Source: Clostridiales bacterium (GTDB lineage Bacteria; Bacillota; Clostridia; Oscillospirales; Acutalibacteraceae). From it: DNA of 9,549 nt. The stretch is taken from assembly GCA_012728445.1 (NCBI GenBank), contig JAAYFA010000303.1:1-9549 (forward strand), written 5' to 3'. Below are positions 6,530 to 9,549 of this stretch, one piece after another. The notes under the pieces are model-generated. The model had not been told where the DNA came from. It worked only from the letters and a program-made list of their open reading frames with translations, and did not search any database. The first letter of the stretch is position 1. Every line of letters begins with the position of its first letter. A program made the translations under genes and the position numbers.

Positions 6530-7417
6530 ATGAAAAGAATTACAGCGGTAATAATGGCATTAGTTTTAGTGTCAACCCTTGCTCTGGCAGGGTGCTCAAA
6601 AAAAGATGATAAAACAATAAGGATTGCTCACAAAAATTACACCGAGCAAAGAATAACAGGACCACTGATGGCTGTTTACATTGAAGAGAAAACCGATTAT
6701 AAAACGGAAGTAACGGAGCTTGGCGGCACAATGCTTTGCTACGGAGCCTTAAAGAACGATGAAATTGACATGTATGCCGAGTTCACAGGCAGTGCATATG
6801 GTGCAATATTAGAGCAAACACAAGTGCTCAGCCCGCAAGAAACCTATGACTACGTTAAAAAAACCTGTGAAGAAAAAGATGGGATTACCTGGCTGAAACC
6901 ATTAGGTTGGAACAACACCTATATTTTATCGGTTAGACAAGAAACGGCAGAGGAACTAAACTTAAAAACTATTTCAGATTTAGTTCCGGTTGCAAAAGAT
7001 ATGATTCTTGGCTCCGACAATGAGTTTATAATTCGCACCGACGGACTGCCGGGATTCACAGAAAAGTACGGGTTGGAATTCAAAGAAGTTACACCAATGG
7101 ACCAAGGGCTTACTTATGCCGCTTTAAAGGAAGGTCAGCTTGATGTAAATGTTTCTTGGAGCACAGACGGTAGAATTAAAAAGTTTGACCTTGTGAACCT
7201 TGAAGATGACTTAGGCTACTTCCCGCCATACTATGTAACACCTATAATGAAGATGACGTTTGCGGATGCTAATCCGGACATCGTTGAATTGCTCAATGAA
7301 CTTGGTGGCAACTGGACAGAAGCCGATATGCAAGGCTATAACCTACTTGTGGACGAAGGCGCTAATGCGACGGACGTTGCAAGAAATATGTTGAAAGACA
7401 AAGGCTTAATCAGCTAA
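6530..7417 (+). CDS. opuCC: Osmoprotectant-binding lipoprotein (OpuCC type)
   Basis: Membrane-anchored substrate-binding protein of the QAT (quaternary amine) family, which captures compatible solutes for the permease. From ATG 6530 the protein is 295 aa, with a lipoprotein signal peptide (MKR, then a hydrophobic stretch) and lipobox LALAGC, lipidated at Cys22. The mature part has the family blocks HKNYTEQ (35-41) and IDMYAEFTGSAYG (79-91). GAGGAG (6518-6523) sits 6 nt before the ATG. An in-frame TTG at 6488, with a purine-rich stretch at 6468-6475, would add 14 polar residues before the signal peptide and is less likely. It is the last gene of the operon, 70 nt after the permease and followed by a hairpin. 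The exact ligand cannot be read from the sequence. Confidence 0.92.
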   Translation: MKRITAVIMALVLVSTLALAGCSKKDDKTIRIAHKNYTEQRITGPLMAVYIEEKTDYKTEVTELGGTMLCYGALKNDEIDMYAEFTGSAYGAILEQTQVLSPQETYDYVKKTCEEKDGITWLKPLGWNNTYILSVRQETAEELNLKTISDLVPVAKDMILGSDNEFIIRTDGLPGFTEKYGLEFKEVTPMDQGLTYAALKEGQLDVNVSWSTDGRIKKFDLVNLEDDLGYFPPYYVTPIMKMTFADANPDIVELLNELGGNWTEADMQGYNLLVDEGANATDVARNMLKDKGLIS

Positions 7418-7441
7418 ACAAAAAATTACTATAAAAGTGAT

Positions 7442-7478
7442 AGGCGTTCCCCGTAGCTTGCTGCGGGGAACGCCTTTT
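7442..7478. terminator. GC-rich hairpin terminator between convergent opuCC and rhodanese genes
   Basis: The arms AGGCGTTCCCCG (7442-7453) and CGGGGAACGCCT (7464-7475) pair perfectly over 12 bp. The inner bases can add three pairs (one G-T), leaving the loop CTTG at 7457-7460. TTTT follows on the + strand (7475-7478). It lies 24 bp after the opuCC stop and 18 bp before the end of the converging rhodanese gene, so it can serve both, although the U-tract is short on + and broken on -. Its core resembles a GC-rich palindrome that I recall as recurring in some bacterial genomes, so it may also be a dispersed repeat used as a terminator. Confidence 0.8.
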
Positions 7479-7493
7479 GGGTACAAAATCTGA

Positions 7494-7946
7494 TTAATCC
7501 GATACGACCGTTTCATACGGCCAATCCGTTTGTAAGCCCCCAAAGTCAAGTACATCCGTATACCCCATGACGATAAGCTCTTTTGCCGCAAGCGCACTTC
7601 TGCGGCCGGTTCTGCAGTAAATGAGTATCTTGGCATCTTTGTCCGGCAGTACTTTTGCCGCTTTGGCACCAATTTCATAATCCGGTAGGAGCACAGCGCC
7701 CTTTATATGCCCTTCGTCAAATTCCCCCTGTGTTCTGACATCCAAAATGATAACGTTCCCGCCGTCTATGAGCGCTTTGGCTTCGGCAGGGGATATTTTT
7801 TTATATGTTCCGGTCTGCATGATGGTGGATTGACCGACATCGAGTTTTGCTGTGCTTTCATCTGTGGCTCTTTTTTGCACACAGGCACCGAGCAAAAGCA
7901 GGGTTACTATCGCTAAGATGAAGGGGAGCGCTTTTATTAGTTTCAT
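7494..7946 (-). CDS. Rhodanese-domain lipoprotein
   Basis: A 150-aa single-domain rhodanese (sulfurtransferase family, which carries sulfane sulfur on a catalytic Cys) attached to the outside of the membrane. The signal peptide ends in lipobox LLLGAC with the lipidated Cys at 22. A polar linker (23-45) follows, then the rhodanese domain (about 48-148) with ILDVRTQGEFDEGHIKGA (67-84) and the active loop CRTGRRS (111-117), catalytic Cys111. The loop has the six-residue length of sulfur-transferring rhodaneses rather than the longer phosphatase-like one. AAGGAGT (7954-7960) lies 7 nt before the ATG. It is 62 bp downstream of the fic gene on the same strand, and I see only a weak promoter-like sequence between, so cotranscription is probable. 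The physiological sulfur donor and acceptor cannot be told. Confidence 0.9.
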   Translation of the reverse strand: MKLIKALPFILAIVTLLLLGACVQKRATDESTAKLDVGQSTIMQTGTYKKISPAEAKALIDGGNVIILDVRTQGEFDEGHIKGAVLLPDYEIGAKAAKVLPDKDAKILIYCRTGRRSALAAKELIVMGYTDVLDFGGLQTDWPYETVVSD

Positions 7947-8008
7947 ATTTTTTACTCCTTTATTGTTTGTGCTTCAACATTAACATCTGGCGGAAGAATT
8001 TTCAATAG

Positions 8009-9175
8009 TCAAATGAAAGAATACTTGACACGGTTACCGAATTTTTGGCTTTTTAGTATGCCAAACGATTCGAATTTCAATACAAAGCTGCGGATAGTAG
8101 CGTAAGCGGCGTTGCCAAAATCTTTTTCAAGCTGTTTTGTGGAGAAATTACCGTCGCCGTAAGCGGAGCACACAAACATGAACAAGCTTTTTTCTTTTTC
8201 GGTTATGTTCCCAAGCACCAATGCTTCCTTGTACTTACCCATGGTATCCGCTTGCATATTTATTTCTTCCAGAAGGTTGTAAAAGTTTTCAATAAAATAG
8301 ATAAGAAACGGCGTCACATCAATCAGTCCGCTGATGCCGCAGTTTTCCTCAACCTGTGTGAATGCCTTGTAGTATTTTGTTTTGCTTTTATTAATGTAGG
8401 AAGAAAATGCGAAGAAAAGCGTTGCGGAATAGCCTTGCCGCACAAGATACCATAAATGCAGCAGCCTTGCCATCCTTCCGTTTCCGTCAAAATACGGATG
8501 AAGGTATGATATATAAAAATGAATCACAGCCGCTTTCAGTAAATCATTCATCGCGCGTTCGTCCTTGATAAAACTGATAAGCAGCGCCATATATTCCGGC
8601 AGTTGTTTGCAACTCAAACCCTGATGCTCAACTTTATCGCCTACGATAAACACGCTGTCGTGGCGGTAAAATTGCCCGGATATCAGCTTCTCCTCACCGT
8701 CCAAAAAATCTCCAACAGTCAGCATATAAAGCTTGAAAATATTTTCCTCATTGATTTCATTTGAAAGGTCGCTGATAAAATCCAAACCCTTTTTCATCCC
8801 GAACAATCGGTTTTCGGCTTTGTCTTTCGGTGCAGAGCCGCATAAAATGCGGTGAATGCTTTCTCTGCTCGAGTGGATATTTTCTATATTGAGCGTGGAA
8901 TGAATTTCATCCTCCATCGCTTTCAGCCCGTATTCTCCGTTTGCATTATTGACCGCAAGCAATGCTTTGGAAGCCGACATGCTGATCTGCGCGAGGTTTT
9001 CCAAGTATACCAATTCAGACCCTTTAAAATCTTTTAAAGGCATCGTTTTATAAGCCGTCTGTTTTAACAGCGCAAGCATCTCGGCAACGGCAGCGGCGGA
9101 ATACTTATATTGCAGCTTTTTCAAGTCGGTAAAGCTCTTGTCGCTAAGCATTTTTGCGTATAAACTGGCTTCCAT
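8009..9175 (-). CDS. Fic family protein (AMPylator type) with C-terminal winged helix
   Basis: Fic-domain protein, a family that usually transfers AMP from ATP to a target hydroxyl side chain. Numbering from ATG 9175 (388 aa), the Fic motif HPYFDGNGRMAR is at 226-237 with catalytic His226. Upstream at 94-99 lies TLNIEN, matching the (S/T)xxxE(G/N) inhibitory motif, so this is an N-terminally self-inhibited class II Fic, with Glu98 expected to contact the motif's second Arg. The C-terminal 60 residues (about 325-388) look like a winged helix, as in many soluble Fic proteins. The start at 9175 has AGAGGTG (9181-9187), 5 nt upstream. An in-frame TTG at 9205 overlaps the expected transcription start and has no ribosome site. 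No separate antitoxin gene adjoins it. Target protein unknown. Confidence 0.92.
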   Translation of the reverse strand: MEASLYAKMLSDKSFTDLKKLQYKYSAAAVAEMLALLKQTAYKTMPLKDFKGSELVYLENLAQISMSASKALLAVNNANGEYGLKAMEDEIHSTLNIENIHSSRESIHRILCGSAPKDKAENRLFGMKKGLDFISDLSNEINEENIFKLYMLTVGDFLDGEEKLISGQFYRHDSVFIVGDKVEHQGLSCKQLPEYMALLISFIKDERAMNDLLKAAVIHFYISYLHPYFDGNGRMARLLHLWYLVRQGYSATLFFAFSSYINKSKTKYYKAFTQVEENCGISGLIDVTPFLIYFIENFYNLLEEINMQADTMGKYKEALVLGNITEKEKSLFMFVCSAYGDGNFSTKQLEKDFGNAAYATIRSFVLKFESFGILKSQKFGNRVKYSFI

Positions 9176-9194
9176 CACAGCACCTCTGATAGTT

Positions 9195-9214
9195 ATTGGT
9201 ATCAATTAGTATCA
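9195..9214. repeat. Tandem 10-bp repeats over the fic transcription start
   Basis: ATTGGTATCA (9195-9204) is followed directly by ATTAGTATCA (9205-9214), 9 of 10 bases identical, a spacing of one helical turn. Read on the fic strand they are TGATACTAAT and TGATACCAAT. They run from the edge of the -10 box through the predicted start of transcription into the leader, where a repressor could sit. A binding protein is inferred, possibly Fic's own winged helix. Confidence 0.55.
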
Positions 9215-9241
9215 GTATAACATATCAACATAAAAATGCAA
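9214..9241 (-). promoter_or_regulatory. Extended -10 promoter of the fic operon
   Basis: On the minus strand, TTGCAT (9241-9236) lies 16 nt before TATACT (9219-9214), and the -10 carries the TGT extension. Transcription would start near 9207, giving a leader of about 32 nt before the ATG at 9175. The arrangement supports ATG 9175 over TTG 9205 as the fic start. Confidence 0.65.
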
Positions 9242-9259
9242 GAAGTTTTCAAAACTTCT
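9241..9259. promoter_or_regulatory. Perfect 19-bp palindrome in the divergent intergenic region
   Basis: AGAAGTTTTCAAAACTTCT has 9-bp arms around a single central C. It abuts the fic -35 box (one shared base) and lies about 35 bp upstream of the rightward -10 at 9294. With no loop to speak of, a protein-binding operator is more likely than a terminator, and no T-run follows. The binding protein is unknown. Confidence 0.55.
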
Positions 9260-9290
9260 AAATTAAAGTAATGCGTCAGCTCGCGCTTTG

Positions 9291-9299
9291 TGCTATAAT
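9291..9299 (+). promoter_or_regulatory. Extended -10 promoter of the UroD-family gene
   Basis: TGC directly before a perfect TATAAT (9294-9299) makes an extended -10 element. No good -35 is seen at the 16-18 nt spacing, which is tolerated for extended -10 promoters. The predicted start is near 9306, about 53 nt before the ATG at 9359. Confidence 0.6.
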
Positions 9300-9358
9300 C
9301 AATCTAATACAGTGAAGTTTTAATAAAAATATTTTCGAACTAAGGAATGAAAATTATT

Positions 9359-9549
9359 ATGACAAAGATAAACAAGGCAAAGGAAACCATGACGGCGAAG
9401 GAGCGGGTGCTGAAAACCTTTGCCCTTGAAAAAACGGACAGGGTCACTATCGGCTATGAATCAAACGATGCCGTGCATATGCGCGTGGCAAAAGCATTGG
9501 GCATCCCCGACGGTAACCGCGAGCTGGTGAAGCAGGCGCTGGGTGTTGA
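9359..9549 (+). CDS. Uroporphyrinogen decarboxylase-family protein, 3'-partial
   Basis: The N-terminal 63 codons of a gene that runs off the right edge; the last two bases, GA, begin an Asp or Glu codon and there is no stop. The block MTAKERVLKTFALEKTDRVTIGYES, and then RVAKALGIPDGNRELVKQALGV, resembles the N-terminus of the non-haem branch of the UroD/methyltransferase superfamily (the pattern KERVL, EKTDR, LG-IP, LGV), whose members often act in methyl transfer or unknown catabolic steps. The start is uncertain: ATG 9359 has TAAGGA 12 nt upstream, ATG 9389 has AAAGGA (9379-9384) 4 nt upstream and would give the usual family N-terminus, and ATG 9347 abuts its site. The catalytic region is outside the window, so the function cannot be refined. 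Confidence 0.72.
   Translation, partial: MTKINKAKETMTAKERVLKTFALEKTDRVTIGYESNDAVHMRVAKALGIPDGNRELVKQALGV

Noticed and set aside
6488..6532. TTG 6488 as the opuCC start
   Set aside because: It would put 14 polar residues before the lipoprotein signal peptide, while ATG 6530 has GAGGAG at ideal spacing.
7406..7678. Minus-strand 90-aa frame spanning the hairpin and the rhodanese 3' end
   Set aside because: It overlaps the rhodanese coding frame on the same strand and reads through the palindrome; the translated PRSKLRGTP is just the hairpin in another frame.
7958..8006. Promoter for the rhodanese gene (minus-strand TTGAAA and GTTAAT)
   Set aside because: The spacing is 15-16 nt with a poor -10; it could work weakly, but it is not better than chance in A/T-rich DNA.
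9173..9205. TTG 9205 as the fic start
   Set aside because: It falls at the predicted transcription start and inside the tandem repeats, with no ribosome site; ATG 9175 has AGAGGTG 5 nt upstream.
8009..9205. Fic/antitoxin (FicT-FicA) toxin-antitoxin pair
   Set aside because: No small antitoxin gene adjoins it, and the inhibitory motif TLNIEN is within the same protein, so it is a class II Fic rather than a two-gene module.

Overview
The window looks like chromosomal DNA from an anaerobic Firmicute, probably an uncultured gut-type clostridium of the Oscillospirales/Ruminococcaceae kind. This is inferred from AGGAGG-type ribosome sites, TTG and GTG starts beside ATG, sigma-A promoters, an Opu-type osmolyte transporter, a BusR-like regulator and the long clostridial form of PRPP synthetase. 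No genus can be named from the sequence alone. There is no tRNA, rRNA, CRISPR array, insertion sequence or phage gene.

Left part (1-2516, +): the 3' part of an HpcH/HpaI-family aldolase, cut by the window edge, is followed after a 67-bp gap holding a REP-like hairpin by a complete cytoplasmic GH35 beta-galactosidase. This reads as a sugar or sugar-acid catabolic stretch.

Central part (2590-7478, +): a sigma-A promoter drives a 392-aa PRPP-synthetase-family gene whose catalytic flexible loop looks degenerate. Twenty-nine bases later comes a GntR-HTH/coiled-coil/RCK_C regulator with the architecture of BusR, the c-di-AMP-dependent repressor of osmolyte uptake in lactic acid bacteria. A strong bidirectional terminator closes this unit and directly abuts a near-consensus promoter (TTGACA-17-TACAAT). 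Just past that promoter lies an 8-bp inverted repeat with half-sites 20 bp apart, the probable operator. The promoter drives a three-gene osmoprotectant ABC transporter: ATPase with tandem CBS domains, one permease, and a lipoprotein binding protein. Because BusR-type RCK_C domains and OpuCA-type CBS domains both bind c-di-AMP in known systems, the locus may be controlled by that messenger at transcription and at transport. The second permease of the classical four-gene OpuC system is missing. A long GC-rich hairpin ends the operon.

Right part (7494-9549): on the minus strand a Fic-family protein (AMPylator-type, built-in inhibitory motif, C-terminal winged helix) lies upstream of a rhodanese-domain lipoprotein, probably in one operon. 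The 183-bp region upstream of fic is divergent. It holds an extended -10 promoter for each direction, two tandem 10-bp repeats over the fic transcription start and a perfect 19-bp palindrome upstream of the fic -35. The rightward gene, cut by the window end, is a uroporphyrinogen-decarboxylase-family protein.

Three starts were moved from the longest open frame on ribosome-site evidence: the ATPase to TTG 4667, the binding protein to ATG 6530, and fic to ATG 9175. The genes at both window ends are partial.
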